Numbered from the stretch's first letter, positions 29,076 through 39,837 are shown. The stretch: DNA of 42,660 nt from Variovorax sp. (GCA_025352265.1 JANXTS010000107.1:1-42660); one strand, 5' to 3'. Numbers and translations are program-made. The notes: a model not told the origin generated them from the letters alone.

Positions 29076-29983
29076 TGCGGGCCCAACTTGTTGATCAACA
29101 CCTTGAGCATTTCCATCTCGTCGGGCTTGAGGTCGGTGAGTGGCGGCCGCACCGGGCCGGCGCTGTGGCCGACGATGGTCGCGCCTGCCTTGACGATGCT
29201 GACGGCATAGCCTTGCATGCGGTTGCGAATCTTCAGGTACGGCATGAAGAAGTCCTTCAGCAAGCGATGCTGCGTTGCCATGTCGTCGTCGCGCACGGCT
29301 GCGTAGAACTGCATCGCCGTCTTCGGGATGAAGTTGAAGACAGCCGACGAATAGACGGGCGTGCCCATCGCCTTGTAGGCGGCGGCATAGACCTCGGCCG
29401 TCGGCAATCCGCCCAGGTAGGCGAAGCGATCGCCCATGCGTTGGTACACAGCGACCATCGCCTCAATATCGCCCACGCCGTCCTTGAAGCCGACGAGGTT
29501 CGGGTTGCGCTCTGCCAGGCCCGCGAGCGTCTGGGGCTTAAGCCGGCTGGTGGCACGGTTGTAGACGATGACTCCGAACTTCACGCTCTTGCAGACCGCC
29601 TCGACGTGCGCGGCCAGACCTTCTTGTCCTGCTTCGGTCAGGTAGTGCGGCAGCAGCAGGATGCCGTGCGCGCCGGCTTGCTCTGCTGCTTGTGCGCACT
29701 GAATGGCAAAGCGGGTGGGGCCGCCAGCACCGGCAATGATCGGCACCACGCCACGGCAGGTGTCGACGGCGGTCTTGATGATGCCCGGGTACTCGTCCCC
29801 TGTCAGCGAGAAGAACTCGCCCGTACCGCCAGCAGCGAACAGCGCTGTCGCGCCGTAAGGTGACAGCCATTCGAGGCGCTTCTCGTAGCCCTTCTTGTCG
29901 AAGTCGCCGTTGCTATCGAAGTCGGTGAGCGGGAACGACAGCAGGCCGGAGCCCATGATGGTTTTGAGTTCTTGCGGATTCAT
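29072..29983 (-). CDS. kdgD: 5-dehydro-4-deoxyglucarate dehydratase
   Basis: A 303-residue class I aldolase-fold enzyme (DapA superfamily) that dehydrates and decarboxylates 5-dehydro-4-deoxy-D-glucarate to 2-oxoglutarate semialdehyde (EC 4.2.1.41). The Schiff-base Lys is at about 167 ([11 protein letters not shown]) and the active-site Tyr at about 141 (VIVYNRATS). GGTGEFFSL (about 52-60) is the phosphate/carboxylate-binding loop and is typical of KdgD rather than DapA. The length equals that of characterised enzymes. I use ATG 29983; a TTG at 30004 is possible. It lies between a Bug-receptor remnant upstream and an overlapping NTF2-like gene, in the uronate locus. Confidence 0.93.
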   Translation of the reverse strand: MNPQELKTIMGSGLLSFPLTDFDSNGDFDKKGYEKRLEWLSPYGATALFAAGGTGEFFSLTGDEYPGIIKTAVDTCRGVVPIIAGAGGPTRFAIQCAQAAEQAGAHGILLLPHYLTEAGQEGLAAHVEAVCKSVKFGVIVYNRATSRLKPQTLAGLAERNPNLVGFKDGVGDIEAMVAVYQRMGDRFAYLGGLPTAEVYAAAYKAMGTPVYSSAVFNFIPKTAMQFYAAVRDDDMATQHRLLKDFFMPYLKIRNRMQGYAVSIVKAGATIVGHSAGPVRPPLTDLKPDEMEMLKVLINKLGPQ

Positions 29984-30000
29984 TGAGACGGGTAAGTGGA

Positions 30001-30162
30001 TCAATCGACCTTGAAGTTGAACGCAAGCTCGGGGTGCCCCGACGGACTGATTGCCAACGAGCCGGCGTTAAGCAACAGCAAGGCGCAACCATGGGGTGGC
30101 GACTTGGCGACAAATTCGGCTCCCAGGGTGCCGAGCATCCATTGACGCCGCTTGATCGTCAT
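30001..30162 (-). pseudogene. Deleted remnant of a Bug/TctC-type solute receptor
   Basis: A 53-codon frame that still has an excellent start: GGAGACGAC before ATG, like the GGAGACACC starts of other receptors here. It begins MTIKRRQWMLGTLG, a typical receptor signal-peptide start, then jumps to [19 protein letters not shown] and AGSLAISPS, which matches the segment of Bug (TctC) proteins that usually lies about 80-110 residues in (GAEFVAKSxPDGYTLL). It ends at AFNFKVD. The signal-peptide end, first lobe and all residues after this segment are missing, so about 80% of the gene is gone. It sits first behind the GntR operator, 17 bases before kdgD, and may still be translated. The missing receptor probably bound a sugar acid. 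Confidence 0.75.
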
Positions 30163-30191
30163 GTCGTCTCCAATCGATAGGTACGTGATAT

Positions 30192-30204
30192 GTCATCGTA
30201 CAAC
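30192..30204. promoter_or_regulatory. Candidate GntR (FCD) operator before the kdgD arm
   Basis: GTCATCGTACAAC matches the reverse complement of the GTTGTACGACAAC site at the gntR promoter in 11 of 13 positions. It lies 30 bases upstream of the receptor-remnant start codon, where a repressor would block the promoter of the kdgD operon. Confidence 0.65.
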
Positions 30205-30220
30205 TCGAATCACGATTCGA
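30205..30220. promoter_or_regulatory. Perfect 16-bp palindrome between gntR and the kdgD operon
   Basis: TCGAATCACGATTCGA has two 7-base arms around AC. It directly abuts the operator candidate at 30192-30204 and lies 22 bases beyond the gntR stop. No T-run follows on either strand, so a second regulator site is more likely than a terminator. Confidence 0.5.
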
Positions 30221-30241
30221 CTCTACCGGTTTACCCGCAAA

Positions 30242-31096
30242 TCATTTGCCGGAAGATGCCGCTGGCGACATGCCTCCAACCTCGCCGACCCCGGCCGAGC
30301 GAGCAGCATCCTGAGCGCGGCGCAAACGCTCCCTGCTGTTTGTCAAATGGATACGCATGGCCGCTTGTGCCGATTCGGAATCGCCGCGCGCAATCGCTTG
30401 GTAAATCTCTTCGTGCTCGCGATTTACCCGGCTCAGGTATTCGCTGCGCCGATCGACATCGACCAGCGCGCTGATGCGCGTTCGCGGAAAAATAGAGGTG
30501 CCGAGATGGCTCATGATGTCCGCGAAATACGGGTTGCCAGTCGCTTCTGCAATGCGCAGATGAAAGCGCAGGTCGGGTGCCACGGTGTCGCCCGACACCC
30601 GCACGTTGCGTTCGAATTCGTCGAGCGCCTGCCGCATGGCAAGGAGGTCTTCTTCGCTGCAACGCGTCGCGGCCAGCCCGGCAGAACCAGTTTCCAGACT
30701 GATACGAAGCTCGAGCACCGCCAACACATCGATCGAGGTCGCGAGTTCGGCTGGATCGAGCCGGAACATGCCACCGGATTTCGGCTGCAAGACGAAGGTT
30801 CCGACGCCGTGGTGCGTCTCGACCAGCCCACCCGCCTGCAACTTGGATAACGCCTCCCGCACCACCGTTCGACTCACCCCATAGGCCTGCATGATGGCCG
30901 ACTCGGTCGGTAGTTTGTCGCCTGGCCTCAGCGTCTGCGCCTGGATCTTTTGAGCCAGGTCGTCGACCAGCCCGTGCGCCAGGCCGCGCCCCTTGACGCG
31001 TGGGCGCCCCACGAAGGGCGCAGCCTTCGCCGTTTCGCCGAAAACCGATGACGAAGCACCGTCTAGCAAGGGATTTCCCGCAGTGGATTGGCTCAT
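30242..31096 (-). CDS. GntR-family regulator, FCD (FadR) subgroup
   Basis: A 284-residue transcription factor. An N-terminal extension of about 40 residues precedes the winged helix (about 45-110) with GDKLPTESAIMQAYGVSRTVVREALSKL, the FadR-type recognition helix. The FCD ligand domain (about 120-275) has the metal-binding pattern of Asp and three His: FHLRIAEATGNPYF holds an early His, ending with MRIHLTNSRERL. It most likely senses a uronate or aldarate intermediate and represses the flanking genes. Start ATG 31096; a longer frame to 31132 would overlap the operator. Near-palindromic TTGTACGACAA lies 25 bases upstream, suggesting autoregulation. Confidence 0.92.
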   Translation of the reverse strand: MSQSTAGNPLLDGASSSVFGETAKAAPFVGRPRVKGRGLAHGLVDDLAQKIQAQTLRPGDKLPTESAIMQAYGVSRTVVREALSKLQAGGLVETHHGVGTFVLQPKSGGMFRLDPAELATSIDVLAVLELRISLETGSAGLAATRCSEEDLLAMRQALDEFERNVRVSGDTVAPDLRFHLRIAEATGNPYFADIMSHLGTSIFPRTRISALVDVDRRSEYLSRVNREHEEIYQAIARGDSESAQAAMRIHLTNSRERLRRAQDAARSAGVGEVGGMSPAASSGK

Positions 31097-31120
31097 ACCA
31101 CCATGATAATCCGTGCAAAT

Positions 31121-31133
31121 GTTGTACGACAAC
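31121..31133. promoter_or_regulatory. Candidate GntR (FCD) operator between gntR and the ABC transporter
   Basis: GTTGTACGACAAC has 5-base arms around ACG, the TTGTnnnACAA type expected for FCD regulators. It lies between divergent genes, 25 bases from the gntR start and 21 bases from the permease start at 31155. On the - strand it covers a -35-like TTGTCG, 17 bases before TTATCA. Confidence 0.75.
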
Positions 31134-31154
31134 CGATAACAACCCTTACTTTCG

Positions 31155-31913
31155 ATGAAGTACGCACTCGATTTCTCCCCGTTGCTCAGCTACTGGCCGG
31201 TGTTCCTTAACGGCGCCTGGCTCACGCTCAAGATGACGGCGCTCGCCGTGATCGTCGGCGTGGCGCTGGGCACGGCCGTCGCGTTTGCAAAGCGCAGCAA
31301 GATCAAGCTGCTCTCGCGCCTTTGTTCGGCCTACATCGAGGCCGTGCGCAACACGCCGTTCCTGGTGCAGATCTTCTTGCTGTACTTCGGGCTCGCCAGC
31401 ATCGGCGTGCGCATGCCCACCTTTGCGGCCGCGGTGCTGGCGATGACCATCAACATCGGCGCCTACGCGGCGGAGATCATTCGCGCCGGCCTCGAATCGA
31501 TTCCGCCCGGACAAATCGAAGCGGCGGAATGCCTGGGCTTGTCTAAATGGCGCATCGGCTGGCACGTGATGTTGCAGCCGTCGATCGAGAAGGTGTACCC
31601 CGCCCTCACCAGCCAGTTCCTTTTGATGATGCAAGCCTCGGCGATGGCCTCGCAAATCTCGGCAGAAGAACTAACCGCCATTGCCAACACCGTGCAGTCA
31701 GACACCTTCCGTTCGCTCGAAACGTACATCGTGGTGGCCGTGCTCTATCTGGTGCTGTCGCTCATCATCAAGCTCATCACCAGCGTGCTGGGCGAATACC
31801 TGTTCCGCCGCCGTCGCGTGCTTCGCAAGGCCGCCGCGCGCGGCAGCAAGGGCGTCGGCGCGCTCATCGACACCACCCAGGCCAACGTGGCGAGCCACGG
31901 CGGCGCGGCATAA
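31155..31913 (+). CDS. Polar amino acid type ABC permease, first subunit
   Basis: A 252-residue permease of the polar amino acid uptake (PAAT/HisM) family with about five hydrophobic segments. The EAA loop is IEAAECLGLSKWRIGWHVMLQP, and the family segment VRNTPFLVQIFLLYFGLA is intact. The C-terminus has a long basic, Ala-rich tail. No Shine-Dalgarno sequence precedes the ATG, only the GntR operator, so translation may start from a short leader. It is the first of four transport genes in the uronate locus. By neighbourhood the substrate may be a sugar acid rather than an amino acid (inference). Confidence 0.91.
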   Translation: MKYALDFSPLLSYWPVFLNGAWLTLKMTALAVIVGVALGTAVAFAKRSKIKLLSRLCSAYIEAVRNTPFLVQIFLLYFGLASIGVRMPTFAAAVLAMTINIGAYAAEIIRAGLESIPPGQIEAAECLGLSKWRIGWHVMLQPSIEKVYPALTSQFLLMMQASAMASQISAEELTAIANTVQSDTFRSLETYIVVAVLYLVLSLIIKLITSVLGEYLFRRRRVLRKAAARGSKGVGALIDTTQANVASHGGAA

Positions 31914-31916
31914 ACC

Positions 31917-32570
31917 ATGTTCGGCAGCTTTACCCAAGTCCATCTTTTCTATCTGATCAATTCGATCGGATGGACGCTGGTGCTGTCGGCGCTGGCTTTC
32001 GTGCTGGGCGCGATGGGCGGCTTCGGCGTGATGCTGGCGCGGATTTCGCCGCGGCCGTGGTTGCGCTGGCTGGCTATCGTCTACATCGAATGCATTCAGG
32101 GCGTTCCGCTGCTGATCCTGCTCTTCATCGTGTACTTCGGCCTGTCGGTCTATGGCTACTCGCTGCCGTCGCTGGTGGCGGCCGGTCTGGCGATGATGAT
32201 CTACATCAGCGCCTATCTGGGCGATATCTGGCGCGGTTGCATCGACGCCATGCCCAAGCCCCAATGGGAAGCCTCCGAATGCCTCGCGTTCTCGCGCTGG
32301 CAAACGCTGCGCTTGGTGATCATCCCGCAGGCGGTGCGCTTGTCGTTACCGCCGACCGTCGGCTTTCTGGTGCAGATCATCAAGATGACTTCGCTGGCAT
32401 CGGTCATCGGCTTCGTCGAGCTCACGCGCGCGGGGCAAATCATCAACAACACGATCTTTCAGCCGTTCCTGATTTTCAGCCTGGTCGGCCTGTTTTATTT
32501 CGCCCTGTGTTACCCGCTGTCGCGCTGGAGCGAAGCCATGGAGAACAAGCTCAATGTCGCCAATCGTTAG
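31917..32570 (+). CDS. Polar amino acid type ABC permease, second subunit
   Basis: A 217-residue PAAT-family permease with about five helices. It contains IECIQGVPLLILLFIVYFGL and the EAA loop WEASECLAFSRWQTLRLVIIPQ. It begins three bases after the first permease gene and its end overlaps the ATPase gene by 17 bases. The two permeases should form a heterodimer. Confidence 0.92.
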   Translation: MFGSFTQVHLFYLINSIGWTLVLSALAFVLGAMGGFGVMLARISPRPWLRWLAIVYIECIQGVPLLILLFIVYFGLSVYGYSLPSLVAAGLAMMIYISAYLGDIWRGCIDAMPKPQWEASECLAFSRWQTLRLVIIPQAVRLSLPPTVGFLVQIIKMTSLASVIGFVELTRAGQIINNTIFQPFLIFSLVGLFYFALCYPLSRWSEAMENKLNVANR

Positions 32571-33282
32571 CCTTCACGACGTCTACAAGAGCTTCGGCTC
32601 GAACCAGGTCTTGAAGGGCGTTTCGTTCGAAGTCGCCAAGGGCGAGATGATCGCGATCATCGGTGCAAGCGGTTCGGGCAAGAGCACGGCCCTGCGTTGC
32701 ATCGACCGGCTCGAGAGAATCGACAAGGGCACCATCGAGGTAGCGGGCATTCGTGTCGACAGCCCCTCGGTCGATCTCAAGCGCTTGCGGCTCGAAGTTG
32801 GAATCGTCTTCCAGAGCTACAACCTGTTCCCCCATCTGACGGTCGAAGAAAACATCATGCTGGCGCTGCGCCACGTGAAGAAGCAGTCGCGCGCCGAGGC
32901 GCACCAGGTCACGCTGCGGGTACTCGATCAGGTCGGCCTGCGCGAGAAGGCCGATGCCTACCCGGAGCAACTTTCGGGCGGCCAGCAACAGCGTGTGGCC
33001 ATCGCTCGCTCGCTGGCGATGTCACCCAAGGTGATGCTGTTCGACGAGGTGACGTCGGCGCTCGATCCGCAGCTCACCGGCGAGGTGTTACGCGTGATGG
33101 AAGACCTCGCGGCCGGCGGCATGACCATGCTGCTCGTAACGCACGAAATGGCCTTTGCCAAGCGCGTGGCCGACCGCATTATTTATATGCACCAAGGCAA
33201 GGTCTGGGAGACCGGCGAGGGCAGCATGCTCGACGCGCCGAAGACCCCCGAGCTGCGTGCCTTTCTCGACAACGGGCTGTAA
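32554..33282 (+). CDS. Polar amino acid type ABC ATPase (GlnQ/HisP family)
   Basis: A 242-residue ATPase with Walker A GASGSGKST, Q-loop VFQSYNLFPHLT, signature LSGGQQQRVAIARSL, Walker B VMLFDEVTSALDP and switch His VTHEMAFA. Walker B has Val where most relatives have Pro (DEPTSALDP), a tolerated variant; the catalytic Glu is kept. The ATG at 32554 lies inside the end of the preceding permease gene. It is the motor of the ABC transporter in the uronate locus. Confidence 0.93.
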   Translation: MSPIVSLHDVYKSFGSNQVLKGVSFEVAKGEMIAIIGASGSGKSTALRCIDRLERIDKGTIEVAGIRVDSPSVDLKRLRLEVGIVFQSYNLFPHLTVEENIMLALRHVKKQSRAEAHQVTLRVLDQVGLREKADAYPEQLSGGQQQRVAIARSLAMSPKVMLFDEVTSALDPQLTGEVLRVMEDLAAGGMTMLLVTHEMAFAKRVADRIIYMHQGKVWETGEGSMLDAPKTPELRAFLDNGL

Positions 33283-33358
33283 GCCGCGATACCGAACGAC
33301 GCCGCGTGCAAGGCCCAACCTTTCCACTTCAACTTTTCGCGAACCTCAAGGAGACACC

Positions 33359-34156
33359 ATGAAATTGAAAAGCACCTTCGCCCACACCGCCCTCGCCGCC
33401 TTGATGCTGGCAGGCATTACGCAAGCAGCATTGGCCGACCAACTCGACGACATCAAAAAGGCCGGCACCATCCGCGTGGCCATAGCCATCGGAACGCCTC
33501 TCTTCAGCTACACCGATGCCAACATGCAGCCGACCGGCTCCGATGTCGATACCGCCACCGAGCTTGCCAAGGATCTGGGCGTGAAACTGGAGATCGTGCC
33601 GATCACCACCGCTGCCCGCATTCCGACGCTGCAAGCGCAGCGCGCCGACGTCGTGATTTCGGCGCTCTCGATCACCGAGGAGCGGGCCAAGGTCGTGGAC
33701 TTTTCGGTCCCTTACTCGGCCATCACCATCCTGGTGTCGGCGCCCAAGGACATGAAGATCGCCAACTACGCCGATCTTGCTGGCAAGCGCGTCGGCCTCA
33801 CGCGTGCGACCACCAACGACACGATCACCACCAAGGAAGCCAAGGGCGCGGAGATCATGCGTTACGAAGACGACGCGACGCTGATCACGTCGGTGGTGAC
33901 GGGCCAAGTCGATATTTTCTCGAGCACGCCGTCGAACATGGGTGAGATCAACAAGCGCGCGCCGGGCAAGAATTTCGAGATGAAGTTCTCGCAGCTTGAT
34001 TCGGGCCTCGGCGTCACGATGAACAAGGGCAATCCGAAGCTGAAGGAATGGGTCGACGCATGGGTCACGACCAACATCAAGAACGGCAAGCTCAACACCA
34101 TCTACAAGAAGTACCACGGTCGCGATCTGCCGACCACGGTCTTCAAGCCAGCGTAA
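33359..34156 (+). CDS. Family 3 solute-binding protein of the ABC transporter
   Basis: A 265-residue periplasmic receptor. A signal peptide (to QAALADQ) precedes KKAGTIRVAIAIGTPLFSY, the usual start of family 3 receptors, and RADVVISALSITEERAKVVDFSVPY is the conserved hinge region. The amino-acid binding Arg of this family (TxxR-type TLQAQRAD) is in place, so the ligand probably has a carboxylate. The start ATG follows AAGGAGACACC. It is the fourth gene of the transporter and lies 13 bases before uronate dehydrogenase, supporting a sugar-acid ligand. Confidence 0.92.
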   Translation: MKLKSTFAHTALAALMLAGITQAALADQLDDIKKAGTIRVAIAIGTPLFSYTDANMQPTGSDVDTATELAKDLGVKLEIVPITTAARIPTLQAQRADVVISALSITEERAKVVDFSVPYSAITILVSAPKDMKIANYADLAGKRVGLTRATTNDTITTKEAKGAEIMRYEDDATLITSVVTGQVDIFSSTPSNMGEINKRAPGKNFEMKFSQLDSGLGVTMNKGNPKLKEWVDAWVTTNIKNGKLNTIYKKYHGRDLPTTVFKPA

Positions 34157-34169
34157 GGACCGCGAGACC

Positions 34170-34972
34170 ATGGCCAACAAATTGGGGCGGCTGCTCCTCA
34201 CCGGCGCGGCTGGTGGGCTCGGAAAAGTGCTGCGCGACTCGCTGAAACCATCGGCCGACGTGCTACGCCTGTCCGATATAGCCGGCATGGCGCCGGCGGA
34301 AGGCGTGCATGAAGAAATCGTGCCTTGCGACCTTTCCGACAAGGCGGCAGTCGATGCACTCGTCGCAGGCTGCGATGCAGTGGTTCATCTGGGCGGCGTG
34401 TCGGTCGAGCGGCCTTTCGAAGAAGTGCTGGAGGCCAACTTCAAAGGCGTCTTTCACTTGTACGAAGCAGCACGCCGACATGCGACCAAACGCATCGTCT
34501 TCGCCAGTTCGAATCACGTCATCGGCTTTCACAGGCAGACCGAAACGATCGACGCCAGCGCGCAGAAGCGGCCCGACGGTTATTACGGCCTGTCGAAGTC
34601 CTTTGGCGAAGACGTGGCGCAGTTCTACTTCGACCGCTACGGCATCGAGACGGTGAGCATCCGCATCGGCTCGTCGTTTCCCGAACCGCTGAACCGCCGC
34701 ATGATGAGCACTTGGCTGAGCTTTCGCGACCTGACGACGCTGGTCGAAAAATCGCTCTTCACCCCCGACGTGAAGCACACCATCGTCTACGGCCTGTCGG
34801 CCAACCGAGACGTGTGGTGGGACAACAGCGCCGCCGCGCATCTGGGCTATGTCCCTCAAGACACCTCGGAGCGATTCCGCGCCAAGGTCGAGGCGCAACC
34901 ACCGGTCGCGCCGACCGATCCGAACGCGATCTACCAGGGCGGCGGCTTCACGGCCCAGGGCCCTTTTGGCGA

Positions 34973-34976
<4 letters not shown>
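34170..34976 (+). CDS. udh: Uronate dehydrogenase
   Basis: A 268-residue short-chain/extended dehydrogenase. The NAD-binding glycine motif is TGAAGGLGK (about 11-19), and the active-site pair is Tyr 139 and Lys 143 (YYGLSK). The segment VVHLGGVSVERPFEEVLEAN and NRDVWWDNSAA are hallmarks of bacterial uronate dehydrogenases such as that of Agrobacterium, which is almost the same length. It oxidises D-glucuronate or D-galacturonate at C1 to the aldarolactone with NAD. The lactonase encoded next would open the product. It belongs to the GntR-controlled locus. Confidence 0.92.
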
Positions 34977-36948
<1,972 letters not shown>

Positions 36949-36955
36949 CCGAGTC

Positions 36956-37453
36956 ATGACGACCATGCTCTCTCGCGTCAATGCAAAGCTCTCGCGCTGG
37001 ACGATGTACCTCGCCTGCGTGTGCCTTGTCGGCCTGCTCGGCGTGGTCGTCTACGGCGTGGTGTTGCGCTACGTCTTCAACAACGCGCCTGCTTATGTGG
37101 AGCAGGTCGCGCTGTTGCTGGTGATCTCCGTCGCGATGTTCGGCGCCTCTGCCGGCGTGCGCGACGCGGGGCACATCGGCCTCGACTCGCTGGTTAAGGC
37201 GCTGCCGAAGGCGGCGCAGTTCTGGTGCAAGTGCGTGGTCTACGTGCTGACTATCGCCTTTGCCATCGCGCTGTTCGCCGGCGGCATGGAAATGGCCATC
37301 TCGACACACGATGCGACCATCCCGACGCTCGGCTTGTCCGAGGCTTTCCGCTATCTGCCGGTGCTCATCGCAGGCGTGCTCATCACGCTTTTTTCTATCG
37401 AGCATCTGGCGTCCCAATTCACCGGCCATGAGGTGGTTCCATCGTGGCACTGA
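36956..37453 (+). CDS. TRAP transporter small membrane subunit (DctQ family)
   Basis: A 165-residue membrane protein with four helices. The DctQ pattern VVLRYVFNNAPAYVEQVALLLVI and GHIGLDSLVKALP are present. It lies seven bases after the receptor gene and overlaps the large subunit gene by ten bases. With DctM it forms the sodium-coupled uptake unit. Confidence 0.92.
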   Translation: MTTMLSRVNAKLSRWTMYLACVCLVGLLGVVVYGVVLRYVFNNAPAYVEQVALLLVISVAMFGASAGVRDAGHIGLDSLVKALPKAAQFWCKCVVYVLTIAFAIALFAGGMEMAISTHDATIPTLGLSEAFRYLPVLIAGVLITLFSIEHLASQFTGHEVVPSWH

Positions 37454-38796
37454 CCCTTCTTTCTCTCAGCTTCATCGTCTTTTTGCTGCTCGGCATGCCG
37501 GTCGCTTTCGCGATCGGACTGAGCTGCCTGCTGACCTTCGCCTTCGAAGGCCTGCCTTTCGAAACCGCCATCCAGATGATGGTGTCGGGCATGAACGTTT
37601 TCTCTTTCCTGGCGATACCGTTCTTCATCTTCTCCGGGGAGTTGATGCTGCATGGCGGCATTGCCGACAAGATCGTCGCGTTCGCACGCAGCCTGGTCGG
37701 CCATTGGAAGGGCGGCCTCGGTCTGGCGAACGTAGTGGCGTCGACGCTGTTCGGAGGCGTATCGGGCTCGCCGGTGGCAGACACATCGGCCATGGGCGGC
37801 GTGATGATCCCGATCATGAAGCGCGAGGGTTACAGCGCGGCCTACGCGGTCAACGTGACCACGCACGCATCGCTCTCGGGCGCGCTGATGCCGACCTCGC
37901 ACAACATGATCATCTATGCCTTTGCAGCGCAAGCCGCAGTGGGCACCATCGGCGGCCGCACCATCAAGGGCGTGTCGATCGGTGACTTGATGTTCGCGGG
38001 CCTGATCCCGGTGTTCTGGATCATGGTCTGCATGCTGGTCGCCGCCTACTGGCAGGCCGCCAAATACGGCTTTCCTCGGCGGCCCGACGGCTCCACGATG
38101 ATCGAGCGCTTCCCCGGTTGGGCCGCGGTGCTGCGCACCTTCATCGCGTCGATTCCGGGCCTGATGGTGATCGTCATCATTCTGGTCTGCGTGATGGAGG
38201 GCATCGCGACGGCGACGGAGGCGGCGGCGATCGCGGTCACGTATTCGTTGCTGCTCACCGCCGTCATCTACCGAACGATGACCAAGCAGAAGCTCTTCAA
38301 GTCCCTGGCCAAAGCGTCGAAGACAACGGGCGTCATCCTGCTGCTGATCGGCGTGTCGAACATGCTGCGCTACCAGATGGCCTACTTGGAGATTCCAGAC
38401 ACCATCGAAGCCGCGCTGCTTGCTGCGACCACAACGCCGTGGCTGATGCTGCTGTACATCAACATCATCCAGATCTTTTTAGGCATCTTCCTGGACATGG
38501 CGGCGCACATCCTGATCACGACACCGCTGTTCTTGCCGCTGGCGATTCAAATGGGCGTCGGCCCCGTTCAGTTCGGGATGATGCTGCTCCTCAACTGCGC
38601 GCTGGGTCTGGTGCATCCGCCGGTGGGGACGGTGCAGTTCATCGGCTGTGCGATCGGCAAGATATCGATTGGCGAGGCTACCAAAACGGCCTGGCCGTAC
38701 TACCTCGCCATCTTCATCGCCATCACGCTTGTTACCTATGTGCCGGCGTTTTCGACGTGGCCGCCGTCGCTGATCACCGGGCACGTGGTGTTGTGA
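37444..38796 (+). CDS. TRAP transporter large membrane subunit (DctM family)
   Basis: A 450-residue membrane protein with about twelve helices. Family features are GMPVAFAIGLS near the N-terminus, FFIFSGELMLHGGIADKIV, GGVSGSPVADTSAMGGVMIP and, near the end, MGVGPVQFGMMLLLNCALGL followed by HPPVGT. The start is GTG at 37444 inside the end of dctQ. It completes the second transporter of the uronate locus. Confidence 0.95.
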   Translation: MALTLLSLSFIVFLLLGMPVAFAIGLSCLLTFAFEGLPFETAIQMMVSGMNVFSFLAIPFFIFSGELMLHGGIADKIVAFARSLVGHWKGGLGLANVVASTLFGGVSGSPVADTSAMGGVMIPIMKREGYSAAYAVNVTTHASLSGALMPTSHNMIIYAFAAQAAVGTIGGRTIKGVSIGDLMFAGLIPVFWIMVCMLVAAYWQAAKYGFPRRPDGSTMIERFPGWAAVLRTFIASIPGLMVIVIILVCVMEGIATATEAAAIAVTYSLLLTAVIYRTMTKQKLFKSLAKASKTTGVILLLIGVSNMLRYQMAYLEIPDTIEAALLAATTTPWLMLLYINIIQIFLGIFLDMAAHILITTPLFLPLAIQMGVGPVQFGMMLLLNCALGLVHPPVGTVQFIGCAIGKISIGEATKTAWPYYLAIFIAITLVTYVPAFSTWPPSLITGHVVL

Positions 38797-38886
38797 AGTA
38801 GGTCGATGCCGCCCAGCGCCGCGCGGGATGCCCTGCGTCGGGTCGCCTCGATAGAATTCGACTCCTTTCACCAAGTCGAGCTGCCT

Positions 38887-39783
38887 TTGTCCGATCGCCT
38901 TCCCGTCCTGCCGCAGTACCTCTTTCCGAAGCTGGCACTGACAAATTTCGCCGGCTGGGTCGCGGGCAAGGAACGCGGCGCCGTGACGACCTGGATCATC
39001 CGGCGCTTCGTCGACAAGTACGGCGTCGACATGGGCGAAGCGCTCGAAAGCGACATCGGGCAGTACAAGAGCTTCAATGATTTTTTTACGCGCGCGCTCA
39101 AACCCGGTGCGCGGCCACTTGCAAACGCCGATCTGATCTCGCCGGTCGATGGCGCGATCAGCCAGTTCGGATCCATCGACGGCGACCAGATTTTTCAGGC
39201 CAAAGGCCACAGCTACACGACCACCGCGCTGGTCGGTGGCGACGCAACGCTGGCAGCGCAGTTCGCGCATGGCAGCTTCGCCACGCTCTACCTGAGTCCG
39301 AAGGACTATCACCGCATCCATATGCCGTGCGACGGTGAACTGGTGCGAATGATCTATGTGCCGGGCGACTTGTTCTCAGTCAACCCAACGACGGCGCGCG
39401 GGGTGCCCGGCCTCTTCGCGCGCAATGAGCGCGTGGTGTGCGTCTTCGAATCGGCGCGCGGGCCGTTCATTCTGGTGTTGGTCGGCGCAACGATTGTCGG
39501 CAGCATGGCGACCGTGTGGCACGGCGTGATCAATCCGCCGCGCCAAGGTGAACTGCGCGAATGGCGATACGGAAGTGGCGCGAACGATAGCGGCCCGCGC
39601 GTCGCACTGAATAAGGGCGACGAGATGGGCCGTTTCTTGCTCGGATCGACGGTGGTGATGCTGTTTCCGAAGCTCCCCGTGACATTCAACCCGGAGTGGT
39701 CGCCAACTCGGCCGATCAGGCTCGGCGAAGCGATGGCCAACTTCATTCGGATTCGAGGCTTCGGCGCCACAGGCCGCATGTAG
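38887..39783 (+). CDS. psd: Phosphatidylserine decarboxylase proenzyme
   Basis: A 298-residue precursor that makes phosphatidylethanolamine. The self-cleavage site that creates the pyruvoyl group is LLGSTVVML, with the Ser at about 254. Other family segments are FNDFFTRALKPGARP, the catalytic Asp in SPVDGAIS, and LSPKDYHRIHMPCDG with its His residues. The start is uncertain. An ATG at 38806 gives 325 residues, but the first 27 do not look conserved, and a TAGAAT -10-like box lies between. The TTG at 38887 (SDRLPVLPQYLFPK) fits the family's usual beginning and length, so I use it. The gene follows the TRAP genes but has no functional link with them. Confidence 0.9.
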   Translation: MSDRLPVLPQYLFPKLALTNFAGWVAGKERGAVTTWIIRRFVDKYGVDMGEALESDIGQYKSFNDFFTRALKPGARPLANADLISPVDGAISQFGSIDGDQIFQAKGHSYTTTALVGGDATLAAQFAHGSFATLYLSPKDYHRIHMPCDGELVRMIYVPGDLFSVNPTTARGVPGLFARNERVVCVFESARGPFILVLVGATIVGSMATVWHGVINPPRQGELREWRYGSGANDSGPRVALNKGDEMGRFLLGSTVVMLFPKLPVTFNPEWSPTRPIRLGEAMANFIRIRGFGATGRM

Positions 39784-39810
39784 TATGCCTATACCGCTAT
39801 AACATTTGTA

Positions 39811-39837
39811 GCAACTAAAAGTTGCCTGCGCTATAGT
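39811..39837 (+). promoter_or_regulatory. Palindromic operator and -10 box of the HxlR gene
   Basis: GCAAC-TAAAA-GTTGC (39811-39825) is a perfect inverted repeat containing AACT/AGTT half-sites, the type bound by HxlR regulators. A TATAGT -10 box follows at 39832-39837. The operator would cover the -35 to -10 spacer, so the regulator probably represses itself. The start codon is 60 bases downstream. Confidence 0.65.

Noticed and set aside
29539..29544. CTTAAG-like sequence inside kdgD
   Set aside because: It is a single half-site within a coding region and is explained by the codons there.
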